Assembly: GCF_002283555.1 (NCBI RefSeq)
Contig: NZ_MVOI01000003.1
Coordinates: forward strand, 394,536 to 458,535
Reading direction: 5' to 3'
Length of the DNA stretch: 64,000 nt
Origin: Rubrivirga sp. SAORIC476
Lineage (GTDB): Bacteria > Bacteroidota > Rhodothermia > Rhodothermales > Rubricoccaceae
Below the pieces are notes generated by a model, which saw nothing but the letters and a program-made list of their open reading frames with translations, was not told where the DNA came from and did not search any database. Below, piece after piece: positions 16,054 through 25,800 of the stretch; positions within the stretch are counted from its first letter, which is position 1, and each line of letters begins with the position of its first letter. The position numbers and the translations under genes are program-made.

Positions 16054-16688
16054 ACCGAGCGCGGGTCCTGCGGCTCCTCTACACGCCCCGACCCGATGAG
16101 GCCGAGCCCCCACCCACGCGCGACGGCCTCGTACCAGGAGCTGGCGTCCATCGTGGTGTAGAGGCGCGAAAGCACGTCGAGGGCGGCCTCTGTCGTCCCT
16201 CCGAGGGCCTCCGCGAGGGTGTCCGGACGACCGCCTTCGGCGAGGTGGCGGAGCGCGACCAGTTCGTCGGGCGCGAGGACGACGGGACCGAATGGGTCGG
16301 CCTCGAACCAGCGGCTCTCGCCTGCCGCCACCGCCCGAACTGCCGCTCCGACTCGGTGGGTGGGCGCCTCTTTCGAGAGATATCCTGAGGCGCCCGCCTG
16401 CAGCAGGTGGGCCACATGGACCGGGTCGCCGTGCGCCGAGTACGCCAGGACGCGGGACGCACTGCCCTTCAGACGCTGGGCGACCTGGATCCCGTCGAGG
16501 TCGCCTGCTAGCTGGATGTCCAGCACGAGCACGTCTGGCTGAACCGCTCGCACGAGGCGGAGCGCTTCTCCGCCGGTCGCGGCCTCGCCGACAATCTCGA
16601 TGTCGGGCATCGCAGCGAGCGCCTTCCGAAGCAGGGCGCGGAGCAGGGCATGGTCCTCGGCGAGAACCACGCGGATGAGTCGTGTCAT
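15987..16688 (-). CDS. NarL-type response regulator with degenerate DNA-binding domain
   Basis: A 233-residue protein. The receiver domain is complete: acidic pair in LAEDHALLR, phospho-Asp in VLVLDIQLAG, Ser in LAYSAHG and Lys in LSKEAP. The C-terminal part aligns block for block with the LuxR-type HTH of the regulator at 18061 (APDELVALRHLAEGG..TTEAALDVLSRLYTTMDASSWYEAVARGWGLGLI), but the recognition-helix residues TVRNHV are replaced. An odd 30-residue tail reads through the convergent gene. It is divergent from the histidine kinase at 16861. Likely a phosphate sink or modulator of the pair; inference. Confidence 0.8.
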   Translation of the reverse strand: MTRLIRVVLAEDHALLRALLRKALAAMPDIEIVGEAATGGEALRLVRAVQPDVLVLDIQLAGDLDGIQVAQRLKGSASRVLAYSAHGDPVHVAHLLQAGASGYLSKEAPTHRVGAAVRAVAAGESRWFEADPFGPVVLAPDELVALRHLAEGGRPDTLAEALGGTTEAALDVLSRLYTTMDASSWYEAVARGWGLGLIGSGRVEEPQDPRSVYSIRVNVPGQASAASAGSYGA

Positions 16689-16831
16689 AGGTGCTGGTGA
16701 GCCGGTCCGTGTCGCGAGACAGGGTAGCCCACCCGCTGCAACGGATGATGGCCCTGGCCTGCGATCCTGACTGGCCGTTCTGCACTAGCGCGCCCTGCCG
16801 CGCGGACGATATCCGGTGAAGCGGGACCGAC

Positions 16832-16839
16832 TACCTTGG
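16832..16839 (+). promoter_or_regulatory. TACCTTGG promoter-like box
   Basis: TACCTTGG lies 29 bases before the GTG at 16861, the same spacing as other boxes of this type. It supports that start over the GTG at 16816. Confidence 0.4.
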
Positions 16840-16860
16840 TCGTCCTTCCTCTCTCCTTTT

Positions 16861-18048
16861 GTGACCCTGGCTCCCTCTGTGCTCGCTCGCGCGGTCCTGA
16901 TCCTCGGGCTGCTCGCGACCGTCATGCCGACGAGCGCCCAGGAGCCAGACTCTGTGCTGGCTGACGGGTTCGCGACAGACGCAGAGGGTCTCCGAGCATA
17001 TCGATACGTCCTCTACAGTCAGGGCAAGGTGCTTCTCAGCGACCTGGGGCCGTCCGCTGGCTCGACTCCAGAAGACTTGGCCGCCATCGACTCAACCGTC
17101 AGTGACATAGTTGTTTCCCGAGATGTCATCTACCACCTGAATGGACTGGCAGAAAACTTCTACACCGATGACAATCCTGTCCGTCGTTTTGGATTCCATA
17201 TAGAGAGCGACCGGCTACGGATTCTATTCGACCAGGGGCTACCAATTTGGGTTGCTGTTTGCACGGCCCTACTCCTCCTCATGACCGGGGGTGGGGCCGT
17301 CGGCGTTACCCTCACCAGACGCGAGAGGAGCCGTCGGGAACGCGAGGCTGCCGCACGTCAACGCGCGCTTCACGCCCGGGAGGCCGAGCGGTCTCGACTC
17401 GCCCGAGAGATTCACGATGGCCCGCTCCAAGATGTGCACGCGCTGCGACTGCTCTCGGGAGGTCAGATCCCCGAGCACCTGAGCGAAGAGGCGAGCCGGA
17501 TCGCTCGGGAGTTGCGCGCGATAGCAGAAGGGCTCCGTCCTCCCGCACTCGGCCGGTTCGGCCTCGCAGCGGCACTCTCCGCCCACGCAAACCGTGTCAA
17601 AGAACGCCACCCCGGCGTTACCGTCGGGCTGGACCTGGAGGAGGACGGAACAGGTCCCGATGCCCTTCCCGACGTGGTTCGCTCTGCACTCTTCCGAATC
17701 GCTCAGGAAGCCATCACCAACGCAATCGAACACGGCCACGCGTCACGGGTCGACGTGCGGTTGGCCCTGGCGACCGACGAGCGTCCCATCGAGTTGGAGA
17801 TCCGAGACAACGGATCCGGGCTCCCCTGGGACAGCCGCCAGCCCGACTTCTCGACCCTGGCCGACGAGGGCCACTTTGGGCTCGTCGGCATGTATGAACG
17901 CGTGGCGGCCATCGGCGGCACGTTGACGCTCGCGCAAGGAGGCATCGGCGACGCAGGAGCCCGCGTCCACGTATCCATGCCCGACGACCGCCGTGCCCCC
18001 CTCCCCTCCCGTCGTACGCTCTCGCTCCGACGTTCCCACACTGCCTAG
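16861..18048 (+). CDS. NarX-type sensor histidine kinase
   Basis: A 395-residue kinase of the HisKA_3 class. It has a signal peptide (LARAVLILGLLATVMPTSAQ), a short periplasmic sensor, and one membrane helix around residues 125-145 (WVAVCTALLLLMTGGGAVGV). The dimerisation/phosphoacceptor helix is ERSRLAREIHDGPLQDVH, and the ATPase domain carries AQEAITNAIEHG and DNGSGLPW with GLVGMYERV. I chose GTG 16861 because a promoter-like box sits 29 bases upstream; an in-frame GTG at 16816 would add 15 residues. The NarL-type partner follows 12 bases later. Confidence 0.9.
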   Translation: MTLAPSVLARAVLILGLLATVMPTSAQEPDSVLADGFATDAEGLRAYRYVLYSQGKVLLSDLGPSAGSTPEDLAAIDSTVSDIVVSRDVIYHLNGLAENFYTDDNPVRRFGFHIESDRLRILFDQGLPIWVAVCTALLLLMTGGGAVGVTLTRRERSRREREAAARQRALHAREAERSRLAREIHDGPLQDVHALRLLSGGQIPEHLSEEASRIARELRAIAEGLRPPALGRFGLAAALSAHANRVKERHPGVTVGLDLEEDGTGPDALPDVVRSALFRIAQEAITNAIEHGHASRVDVRLALATDERPIELEIRDNGSGLPWDSRQPDFSTLADEGHFGLVGMYERVAAIGGTLTLAQGGIGDAGARVHVSMPDDRRAPLPSRRTLSLRRSHTA

Positions 18049-18060
18049 CCCCCCCTCCAC

Positions 18061-18675
18061 ATGAGCGCGCTGCCCCCTGTCCGCACCGTCTTGATCGACG
18101 ACCACCCCGCCCTTCGCGCGGGTGTCCGCGGGGTGTTGGAGCAGTCGGGCCGGATCGATGTCGTCGGCGAGGCCTCAGACGGTGAAGAGGGCGTCGAGCT
18201 CTGCGTGCGCCTGGAGCCCAACGTGGTGCTGCTGGACATGGAGATGCCGGGCATGGATGGCATCGCGGTCGCCGAGCGGCTCCGAGAACTGTCGGTCCCG
18301 ACGCGGGTCCTGGCGTACTCGGCCTACGACGATGCCGCCTACGTGACGGCCATGCTCCAGGCCGGGGCTGCGGGGTACGTCACGAAGGACAAGCCGATGG
18401 CGCTGGTGGCCGAAGCCGTCGAGGCCGTCGCCCGAGGCGAAGGCCGGTGGTTCGTCAGCATCACCCCGCCGAATCCGGTCGAGATCCCCATCTCAGAGCG
18501 CGAACTCGACGTGGTCCGTCTGATGGCGCGCGGCCATGACAACAACGAGATCGCCGACGAGCTGGGTATCTCGCCCAACACGGTCCGCAACCACGTCTCG
18601 GCCGCCTACGAGAAGCTCGGTGTGTCCTCATGGCGCCAGGCGGTTGCGTGGGCCTGGGAGCAAGGCCTCGTATGA
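18061..18675 (+). CDS. NarL/FixJ-family response regulator
   Basis: A 204-residue transcription factor. The receiver residues are seen in LIDDHPALR, VLLDMEMPGMDG, LAYSAYDD and VTKDKP. The LuxR-type helix-turn-helix is intact: ISERELDVVRLMARGHDNNEIADELGIS followed by PNTVRNHVSAAYEKLGVSS. The gene is immediately downstream of the sensor kinase and should be its cognate regulator. It is the normal paralogue of the degenerate regulator at 15987-16688, so the kinase is flanked by two regulators. Confidence 0.93.
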   Translation: MSALPPVRTVLIDDHPALRAGVRGVLEQSGRIDVVGEASDGEEGVELCVRLEPNVVLLDMEMPGMDGIAVAERLRELSVPTRVLAYSAYDDAAYVTAMLQAGAAGYVTKDKPMALVAEAVEAVARGEGRWFVSITPPNPVEIPISERELDVVRLMARGHDNNEIADELGISPNTVRNHVSAAYEKLGVSSWRQAVAWAWEQGLV

Positions 18676-18770
18676 GTCAGATCGCCAAATAGGCGTTCGA
18701 ATCCGCATTTGGTGAGCGGGTACTAACCGAAACACGACTGGTGCTCCATGGCAAAGGATCTCCAGGCGGG

Positions 18771-18780
18771 TAGCCTGTAG
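18771..18780 (+). promoter_or_regulatory. TAGCCTGTAG promoter-like box
   Basis: TAGCCTGTAG lies 32 bases before the ATG at 18803; a looser match to the recurrent box. Confidence 0.35.
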
Positions 18781-18802
18781 TCCCTCACGCCTAGCCCCTC
18801 GA

Positions 18803-19417
18803 ATGCTCACACGCGCTCACCTTCGCCCCGCCCTCGTCTTCGCCCTCGGCCTCACCCTGGTCGCCTGCGACACGACGGACATGACGCAGTCCTCGGCCGC
18901 CCCGGCCGCCTCGCTCTCCACCCAGGCCGAGTCCACGGGTGACGTTCTCTACAACCTCGCTCCGCTGGCCATCGGGGAGACCTTCTCGATCGCTGCCGAT
19001 GTCACCGGCGGAACCATTCAGCTCCAGTCGACCCGGACGCCGAATGGGTACGCACTCTCCTTCGACGCGGGAGTTCTCGCCCCGAAGTCAGTCGAGATCC
19101 GCTACCTCGCAGACGGGCGCGAGGTCGCCCCGCGACGCACCATCGCGGCTGGCGAGCCGGTCCTCGCCGGGTACGGCGAAGGGGGGCCGGACTCGTGGCA
19201 CTACGACTGCACCGGCTCCGTATGTGGATGGACGAAGGACTACAAGCAGAACCTGACCGGCGCGGGCGGCGGCACCCGCTTCCGCACACCGGACGGGGAG
19301 GTCCTCTGGGTCACCCACGTCGCCTTCTACCCGGCCGGGCTTGATGCCGCGCCGCCGACCCAGGTCCGCTTCGAGTCGCCGAGCGATTTCCGGCTTACGT
19401 CCGCTTCGTTCCAGTAG
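18803..19417 (+). CDS. hypothetical lipoprotein
   Basis: A 204-residue protein with signal MLTRAHLRPALVFALGLTLVACDTTD (lipobox LVAC), then a Ser/Ala/Thr-rich linker and a beta-rich domain. A central Cys pair (HYDCTGSVCGW) may form a disulfide. I do not recognise the family. It lies after the two-component system and could be one of its targets, but nothing in the sequence proves that. It overlaps the convergent DoxX gene by 23 bases. Confidence 0.75.
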   Translation: MLTRAHLRPALVFALGLTLVACDTTDMTQSSAAPAASLSTQAESTGDVLYNLAPLAIGETFSIAADVTGGTIQLQSTRTPNGYALSFDAGVLAPKSVEIRYLADGREVAPRRTIAAGEPVLAGYGEGGPDSWHYDCTGSVCGWTKDYKQNLTGAGGGTRFRTPDGEVLWVTHVAFYPAGLDAAPPTQVRFESPSDFRLTSASFQ

Positions 19418-19763
19418 TCACGAGGACGGCTGCGATGAGGGCGCCCTGGAGCGGGAGCCGTCCCCAGAGCAGCCACGCCGGCCCGCCGATTTCCGCCATC
19501 GCCATCCAGACATTGGCCGGATAGACGGCGACCAGCAACGCCACGAGCCCCCATCCTGCCCAGCGGCGGAGGTGGGGGCTCCGCTGCATCAGCCCCACCC
19601 CCCCGGCGACCTCGGCGACCCCGCTGATCAGGATCATCACGCGCGGGAGCGGCACCCACGGCGGCATCGCCGGATCGTACACGGATGGTGCAATGACGTG
19701 AAGCGCCCCCGCAGCGACGAAGCCCAGCGCCAACACCCATCGGCCGAGGTGCACCGGCCTCAC
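19395..19763 (-). CDS. DoxX-like membrane protein
   Basis: A 122-residue protein with four predicted membrane helices (WVLALGFVAAGALHVI, VMILISGVAEVAGGVGLM, WAGWGLVALLVAVYPAN, LPLQGALIAAVLV). The pattern GxLHxxxP and AGVGLL-like helix match the DoxX/DUF4281-type small membrane proteins. The GTG start overlaps the TGA of the upstream gene (GTGA), so the two are translationally coupled. Function in quinone or thiol redox chemistry is suggested for the family only. Confidence 0.82.
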   Translation of the reverse strand: MRPVHLGRWVLALGFVAAGALHVIAPSVYDPAMPPWVPLPRVMILISGVAEVAGGVGLMQRSPHLRRWAGWGLVALLVAVYPANVWMAMAEIGGPAWLLWGRLPLQGALIAAVLVTTGTKRT

Positions 19764-20386
19764 AGCGGGACCAGCAGGGTCAAGCCGGATGCCGAGGCCG
19801 ACAGGGTCGCCTGGGCGGCCACCTCGGTGAGAGCCTCGAAGCGACCACGCGAGGCGAGGTAGGCCATACCATCGAGCACCAACAGCCCGGCCCCCTGCAG
19901 GATCAGGGCGGCCCCGTGACCGCGCCACGCATCGGGGTTCGGGACGCCGCGTCCGGCGACAGCGAGTAGCGTCCCCCCGACCGCCACGTAGCCGACGTTG
20001 AGCCCGAGGTTCACCAGCAACACATCGGCGTAGCCATTCTCTGCGGCGAGCGCCGTCGCCCAGTCACTCGTCACCTCGCCCGGCCCGGTCGCCAGCCCGA
20101 CGGCAGCGATGCCGATGTTAACGGCGCCCCACGCACCCGACTGGAGGCCGAACGCCCAGCGCCCTGGTTGCGCGTCTCGGTCGGACGCGAGCACGAGCGC
20201 AGTACCGCCGAGCGCATTGGCCAGCCCCCACGCCCCGACGCGCATCAGGTGGGCGCGCTGATCGGCCCGGAGCGCTTCCGACAGCGCCTCCACCTCTGGG
20301 CCAGAGAGTGCCGTCTGCGCAGAGACGGAGGTGGCGAGGCCGAGGATCGCGACGGCGAGGACGAGGGGGACCCGGGACGAGGACAC
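19760..20386 (-). CDS. hypothetical membrane protein with signal peptide
   Basis: A 208-residue protein starting MSSSRVPLVLAVAILGLATSVSAQ (cleavable signal). Four or five hydrophobic segments follow, with small residues and a repeated (G)AWG(L/A)(A/V)N pattern (VGAWGLANALGG and SGAWGAVNIGIA) that hints at an internal duplication. Such proteins occur in Bacteroidota under DUF numbers such as DUF6992, but I cannot confirm that family. Coupled by GTGA overlap to the DoxX-like gene; divergent from fxsA. Confidence 0.7.
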   Translation of the reverse strand: MSSSRVPLVLAVAILGLATSVSAQTALSGPEVEALSEALRADQRAHLMRVGAWGLANALGGTALVLASDRDAQPGRWAFGLQSGAWGAVNIGIAAVGLATGPGEVTSDWATALAAENGYADVLLVNLGLNVGYVAVGGTLLAVAGRGVPNPDAWRGHGAALILQGAGLLVLDGMAYLASRGRFEALTEVAAQATLSASASGLTLLVPL

Positions 20387-20433
20387 GGAGGTTCAGGGAG
20401 AGCGCGTTGGCCTCTACCCCCACCTCCCCGCCC

Positions 20434-20976
20434 GTGTTCGGTCGCCTCTTCCTGCTGTTCCTGATCGTCCCGATGCTGGACCTCGCGCTGCTCGTCAGCG
20501 TCGGGTCGCGGATCGGGCTCGGGCCGACGCTCGCCATCGTCGTGCTGACGGCGGCCGTCGGGTCGTGGCTCGCGCGCCGTGAGGGCTCGGCCGCGTGGCG
20601 ACGCGTCCAGGCCAAGCTCTCGACCGGCGGCGTACCGGGACCGGAACTGGTCGATGGGCTCGTGATCCTGGTCGCGGGCACGCTCCTCCTCACGCCTGGC
20701 TTCCTCACCGACGCCGCGGGGCTTCTGGGCCTCTTCCCGCCGACACGGGCGCTGGCTCGTCGCGCACTCCGCTCCCGCTTCGAGCAATCCGCGGCACGCG
20801 GCAACATCCACATCGTCTCGGGCGGATCGCCGTTCGGCGCGGGGCCGACCGTCGGCAGCAGGCCCGGGTTCGGACCGTTCGGGGCTCCGGCGCCGACCAT
20901 CGAGGACGCCGAGGTGATCGACGACGGGTCCGGCGAGTCCGCCCCCCACACGCCCGAGGCGGGCCGCCTCGGCTGA
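20434..20976 (+). CDS. fxsA: FxsA family membrane protein
   Basis: A 180-residue inner membrane protein. It starts FGRLFLLFLIVPMLDLALLVSVG, the family signature, followed by GLGPTLAIVVLTAAVGSWLARREG and LVDGLVILVAGTLLLTPGFLTDAAGLL. GTG 20434 was chosen because it matches where FxsA proteins begin. In E. coli FxsA is linked to phage F exclusion; its normal role is unclear. The C-terminus ends in a palindrome of the CCGCCTCGG family that overlaps the stop region. Confidence 0.9.
   Translation: MFGRLFLLFLIVPMLDLALLVSVGSRIGLGPTLAIVVLTAAVGSWLARREGSAAWRRVQAKLSTGGVPGPELVDGLVILVAGTLLLTPGFLTDAAGLLGLFPPTRALARRALRSRFEQSAARGNIHIVSGGSPFGAGPTVGSRPGFGPFGAPAPTIEDAEVIDDGSGESAPHTPEAGRLG
20954..20972. repeat. 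CCGCCTCGG palindrome, copy 3 (inverted order, coding)
   Basis: Arms CCGAGGCG and CGCCTCGG around GGC, within the last codons of fxsA. Here the two halves are in the opposite order to the intergenic copies. Confidence 0.6.
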
Positions 20977-21076
20977 CCGACCGCCGGACTCGCGGAGGCG
21001 GCGTGACGCTCGGATGAGGGTCGCATGGATCGAGGGTGCCGGGAGAACGGAGCGACGGACGGGTCGTTGCGGCGGC

Positions 21077-21997
21077 ATGGCCCCCCTCCCCCTCGCCGCC
21101 GACTCGCCGACCGCCACCGCCGCGGACCTCCGCCGTGACGCGTTTCACGGGGTGCTCTACATGCTCGGCGCCGCGCTCGGCTTCAGCCTCATGAGCCTGC
21201 TCGTGAAGGTGGCCTCGGCGACGTTCCCGACCATGCAGATCGTCTTCCTGCGGTCGGCCTTCATGGCAGCGCTGACCTACGCCGTCCTGCGTCACGACGG
21301 CGTGCCTGCCACAGGAAACGATCGGCGGACGCTGGCGCTGCGCGGGGCCGTCGGCGCGACGGCGCTGAGCCTGTTCTACCTCGGCATCGGGCGGCTTCCC
21401 CTGGGCGACGCCGTCACCATCCAGTACACGGCGCCCGTGTGGACGGCGCTGACCGCTGCGCTGCTCATCGGCGAGCGCCTCCGCGGCCGCGTCCTGGCCG
21501 GCGCCGCGCTGTCGATGCTCGGCGTGATGCTCGTGGCCCGACCGAGCTTCCTGTTCGGTGCGGGCGTCGCGCTGGACGGCTGGGGCGCCGCGGCTGTCGC
21601 GACGGCCGCCGTGCTGTCCGGGCTGGCCTACACGTTCGTCCGCAAGCTGCGGGCGACGGACCGGCCCATGACCATCATCTTCTACCTCTCGTGGATCGGC
21701 GCGGTCGGGTCGCTGCCGTTCGCGCTCACCGGCGCGTGGGTCTGGCCGACCGGCTGGGAGTGGCCGCTGCTGCTGGCCATCGGGTTGGCGACGCACGCCG
21801 GGCAGGTGGGCCTCACGAAGGGCATGGCGCGGCTGGAGGCCGGGACGGCGGCGTCGATCGGCTACCTACAGGTCGTGCTGGCGTTCGCCTGGGGCGCGCT
21901 GTTCCTCGGCGACGCCGTCGACGGGTGGAGCCTCGCCGGAGCGGCGCTGGTCGTGTCGAGCGTGCTGCTGGTCGTCCGCCGCGCGAAAGCCCGCTGA
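21077..21997 (+). CDS. EamA/DMT-family transporter
   Basis: A 306-residue drug/metabolite transporter with ten membrane helices in two EamA repeats: roughly residues 25-150 (YMLGAALGFSLMSLLVKVA to MLGVMLVARP) and 165-300 (AAAVATAAVLSGLAYTFVRKL to SVLLVVRRAKAR). The phrase LGIGRLPLGDAVTIQYTAPVW is typical of the RhaT/S-adenosylmethionine-type branch. ATG 21077 was chosen since the upstream in-frame stretch is Arg-rich and unlike the family. Substrate unknown. Confidence 0.88.
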   Translation: MAPLPLAADSPTATAADLRRDAFHGVLYMLGAALGFSLMSLLVKVASATFPTMQIVFLRSAFMAALTYAVLRHDGVPATGNDRRTLALRGAVGATALSLFYLGIGRLPLGDAVTIQYTAPVWTALTAALLIGERLRGRVLAGAALSMLGVMLVARPSFLFGAGVALDGWGAAAVATAAVLSGLAYTFVRKLRATDRPMTIIFYLSWIGAVGSLPFALTGAWVWPTGWEWPLLLAIGLATHAGQVGLTKGMARLEAGTAASIGYLQVVLAFAWGALFLGDAVDGWSLAGAALVVSSVLLVVRRAKAR

Positions 21998-22073
21998 GAG
22001 GTCGACGCCCGGAGGCGCAGCGCCTCCCTCTGGCGGTCTTCTGGTCGGCCCGCTCCTCCTCCGTCCGTCCCCG

Positions 22074-22685
22074 TCACCCCACCTCGGGAGTTGGGTCGGC
22101 CGGGTCCGCAACGGGGACCGACTCGGGGGCGGTAGCAGGCGCCTCCCGGGCCAGGACCGCCTCGTGGAAGCGGCCCTGTGTGATCAGGATCAGCACCACC
22201 CCCGCGATGATCGCCACGTCCGCGATGTTGCCGATGGGGAACAGCGCGATGGGTTTGCCGAAAACCGTGCCCTGGTACACGTCGAGGTGGAGGAAATCCA
22301 CCACACAACCGTAGAACAGGCGGTACGAGTCCGGCGGCGACGGATAGCACTCGCTGAAGGCGACGCCGTAGAACACGCGGTCGATGACGTTGCCCAGCGC
22401 CCCGCCCAGCACGAGCGCCAGCGCGAGCCGGTACCCCCTCGGCGCCCAGCGCACGCGGTACAGGTATACCAGGATCAGGATCGTCGCCGCGATCGAGAAC
22501 AGCGTCAGGAACAGCTTGCTGCCGACCGTCAGCCCGAACGCCATGCCGGGGTTCTCGGTGAACGTGAACCGGAACAGCCGCCCGACCACCGGGATCGACT
22601 CGCCGAGGGCCATGTTGTACTTGACCACCAGCTTGGTGGCCTGGTCGGCGACGACGAGGAAGAACGTGACCCAGAGGACGCGCAT
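22074..22685 (-). CDS. lspA: lipoprotein signal peptidase (signal peptidase II)
   Basis: A 203-residue inner membrane aspartic peptidase that removes signal peptides of diacylated prolipoproteins. Four helices and the family blocks are visible: DQATKLVVKYNM, FTFTENPGMAFGL, GGALGNVIDRVFYG with the first catalytic Asp, and FPIGNIADVAIIAG with the second. It suits the many lipobox proteins in this window. The neighbour on the same strand is ileS, a common pairing in bacteria, here 125 bases away. Confidence 0.96.
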   Translation of the reverse strand: MRVLWVTFFLVVADQATKLVVKYNMALGESIPVVGRLFRFTFTENPGMAFGLTVGSKLFLTLFSIAATILILVYLYRVRWAPRGYRLALALVLGGALGNVIDRVFYGVAFSECYPSPPDSYRLFYGCVVDFLHLDVYQGTVFGKPIALFPIGNIADVAIIAGVVLILITQGRFHEAVLAREAPATAPESVPVADPADPTPEVG

Positions 22686-22687
22686 AG

Positions 22688-22803
22688 AGTTCGGAGTTGG
22701 CTTCGCCGGCCTACCGGCTCAGGGTTCGGGGTTCAGGGTCGGGGGTTCCAGGCTGGGCGTTCGGTGCTGCCGTTGCTCGGAGTCCAACCCTGAACTCCGA
22801 ACT
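22688..22803. repeat. spacer with inverted repeat and GTTCAGGG-like tandem units
   Basis: AGTTCGGAGTT (22688-22698) and AACTCCGAACT (22793-22803) form perfect 11-base arms. Between them are imperfect tandem units such as CAGGGTTCGGGGTTCAGGGTC. It fills most of the gap between ileS and lspA. Confidence 0.7.
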
Positions 22804-22810
22804 GGGATCG

Positions 22811-25800
22811 CTACAGGCGACGGACGCCGATGATCAGGGTTTCGTCGCCGATCACGATGTCGTCCCGGGTGAAGTCGCCCGTGGGTGCCTCCGCCACGAC
22901 CAACGTGTCGGCCAGCGTCTCCGTCCGAACGGGCGTCGCGAAGGCGGGCGTGAGGACGGCGCCGTCGAGGAGACGCGCGAGCAACGCCGGGGACCCGGCG
23001 AACTCGACCGCGATCCGGTCGGAGACCTCGAAGCCCGCCTCCTTGCGGAGCGCCTGGACCCGGTTGACGAACTCGCGCACGAAGCCCTCCGCGCGGAGGG
23101 CCTCGTCGAGTGTAGTGTCGAGCGCCACCGTGACCGTCTGCGTCGACCCGTCGGCGGCGACGAGCGACTCCTGGCGGACGACGCGGCCTGCGACACCTTC
23201 GGAGACCACGTCCAGGTCGCCGGCTTCGAGGACGACCGAGCCGCTCGGCATGAGCAGTTCGAGCGTGCCCTCGGCCTCGTAGCGCGCCACCGACGCCGAG
23301 TCGAGCAGCCGGATGGCCGCGTTGGCCTCCTTCATCTGCTTGCCCAGCTTGCGACCGAGCGCCTTGAAGTTGGGCTTGGCGGACTTCACGACCGCGCCCG
23401 AGTCGCCCGACGCCGTCTCCAGCGCCTTGACGTTGACCTCGTCCAGGATCACGTCCTCGACCGACCGCAGCACGGCCTCGTCGACGCCGCCGACGCCCGT
23501 CACCACGAGGAGCGACCCGAGCGGCTGGCGGACGTTGATGGACGCCTCGTTGCGGAGCGCGAGCGTGGCCGTGGTGACGGCGCGGGCGAGCGCCATGCGG
23601 CCCTCCAGGTCCACGTCGAGGCGGAGCGGGTCGGCCTCGGGGTAGCTCTGGAGGTGTACCGAGGCGGTGTGGCCGAGCAGCCCGTACAGCCACTCGCCGA
23701 CGAACGGCGCGATGGGCGCCATCAGCCGCGAGATCGCCTCCAGGCTCTCCCACAGCGTGTCGTAGGCCGCGCGCTTGTCGGTGTCGTCGGCGCCCTTCCA
23801 GAAGCGGCGGCGGGACCGGCGGAGCCACCAGTTCGAGAGGTCGTCCGTGAACGCCTCGACGGCGCGGGCGGCACGCGTCGGGTGGTAGCCGTCGAGCGCG
23901 TCGGTCGCCTCGGCGATGGTCGACTGGAGGCGCGACAGGATCCAGCGGTCCAGCTCGGTCCGCCCGCCCAGCGGCACCGCCTCAGCGTCGGTGCGGACGT
24001 ACCCGTCGAGCGCCGCGTAGGTCGCGAAGAAGCGGTACGTGTTGACAAGCGTGCCGAAGAACTTGCGCGTCGTCTCCTCGACCGCCGCGTCCGAGTAGCG
24101 GAGGTCCTCCCAGGGCGGGCTGGCCGCCATCATCGACCAGCGGATCGGGTCGGCCCCGTGGCGCGCGATGGCCGCGAACGGCTCGACCGCGTTGCCCTTC
24201 GACTTGGACATCTTGTTGCCCTCGGCGTCCAGCACGAGGCCGTTCACGACCACGTTCTTGTACGCCACCCGGTCGTCGACGAGCGCCGCGATGGCGTGGA
24301 GCGTGTAGAACCACCCGCGCGTCTGGTCGACGCCCTCCGCGATGAAGTCGGCCGGGGCGTTGGCCTGGAAGCGCTCGACGTTCTCGAACGGGTAGTGCCA
24401 CTGCGCGAACGGCATGGCGCCCGAGTCGAACCACACGTCGATCAGGTCCTCCACGCGGCGCATGGTGCCGCCGTTGGGGCCGGGCCACGTCAGCGCGTCC
24501 ACGTAGGGGCGGTGGAGGTCCACCGTCCCCAGGTCCGGGTTGATGGCGGCCTCCGGGAAGACCCCGCCGACCTTCGCCTCCAGCTCGGCGATCGAGCCAA
24601 TGCACTCGCGGTGCGGCTCCTCCACCTCGCGGCCGTCGTCGAACGTCTCGACCCAGATGGGCAGCGGCGTGCCCCAGAAGCGGGAGCGCGACAGCGCCCA
24701 GTCGACGTTGTTCTCCAGCCACTGCCCGAACCGGCCCGTCCCGATGCCCTCGGGCTGCCAGTTGATGGTGCGGTTCAGGTCGACCATCCGGTCCTTGACC
24801 TCGGTCGTCCGGATGAACCAGCTCTCGACCGGGTACTGCATCAGCGGCGTGCCCTTGCGCCAGTCGTGCGGGTAGTTGTGGACGTAGCTGTCCTCGCGGT
24901 ACAGCAGCCCGCGCGCGGTCAGGTCGCGGATGATCGGCCGGTCGGCATCCTTGAACCAGAGGCCGCTCAGGTCGCCGAAGTCGTCGATAAAGCGTCCCTC
25001 AGCGGTGACCGGGTTGAGCACGGGCAGGTCGTACTTCTGGCCCGTCGCGAAGTCGTCCATGCCGAAGGCGGGCGCCGTGTGTACGATGCCCGTGCCGTCC
25101 TCCGTCGTCACGTAGTCGGCCGAGACGACGCGCCACGCGTCGGCCCCGTCGGCGTGATCGACGGCGTCGGGCCACATCGGCTCGTAGCGGAGGCCGACGA
25201 GGTCGGCGCCGGTCATCTCCTGCACCACCTCGTAGTCACCCTTGAGGATGGCCCCGGCCTGGCTCTTGGCGACGATCAGGAACTCCTCCTCGCCGTCCAC
25301 CTCCTGGCGGGCCTTGACGTAGTGGATCTTCGACCCGACGACCATCGCCACGTTGGACGGGACGGTCCACGGCGTCGTCGTCCAGGCGAGCAGCGACGTG
25401 CGCGGCTCCTGCACCAGCCGGGCGCGGACGACGACCGACACGTCCTGAACCTCTTTGTAGCCCAGCGAGACCTCGTGCGACGAGAGCACCGTCCCGTTGG
25501 CCGGGCTGTACCACTGGATCTTGTGGCCCTTCGAGAGCAACCCCTTCTCCCAGATTCGCTGGAGCAGGTTCCAGACCGACTCGATGTAGTTCGTCTCGAA
25601 CGTGATGTAGGGCTCGCCGAGGTCCACCCAGTAGCCCATGCGGACCGTCAGGTCGTCCCAGAGGTCCTTGTACTTGAGGACGGACGCGCGGCAGGCGGCG
25701 TTGTACTTCGCGATGCCGTACGCCTCGACCTGGTGGCGGCCCTCCAGCCCGAGCTCCTTCTCGACCTCGATCTCGACCGGCAGCCCGTGCGTGTCCCAGC

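Noticed and set aside
16816-16860. GTG 16816 as the histidine kinase start
   Set aside because: It would place the promoter-like TACCTTGG box inside the coding region; GTG 16861 leaves the signal peptide intact. Not excluded.
18685-18712. Hairpin CCAAAT...ATTTGG after the response regulator gene as a terminator
   Set aside because: Short AT-rich stem with bulges and no T run; too weak to report as a terminator.
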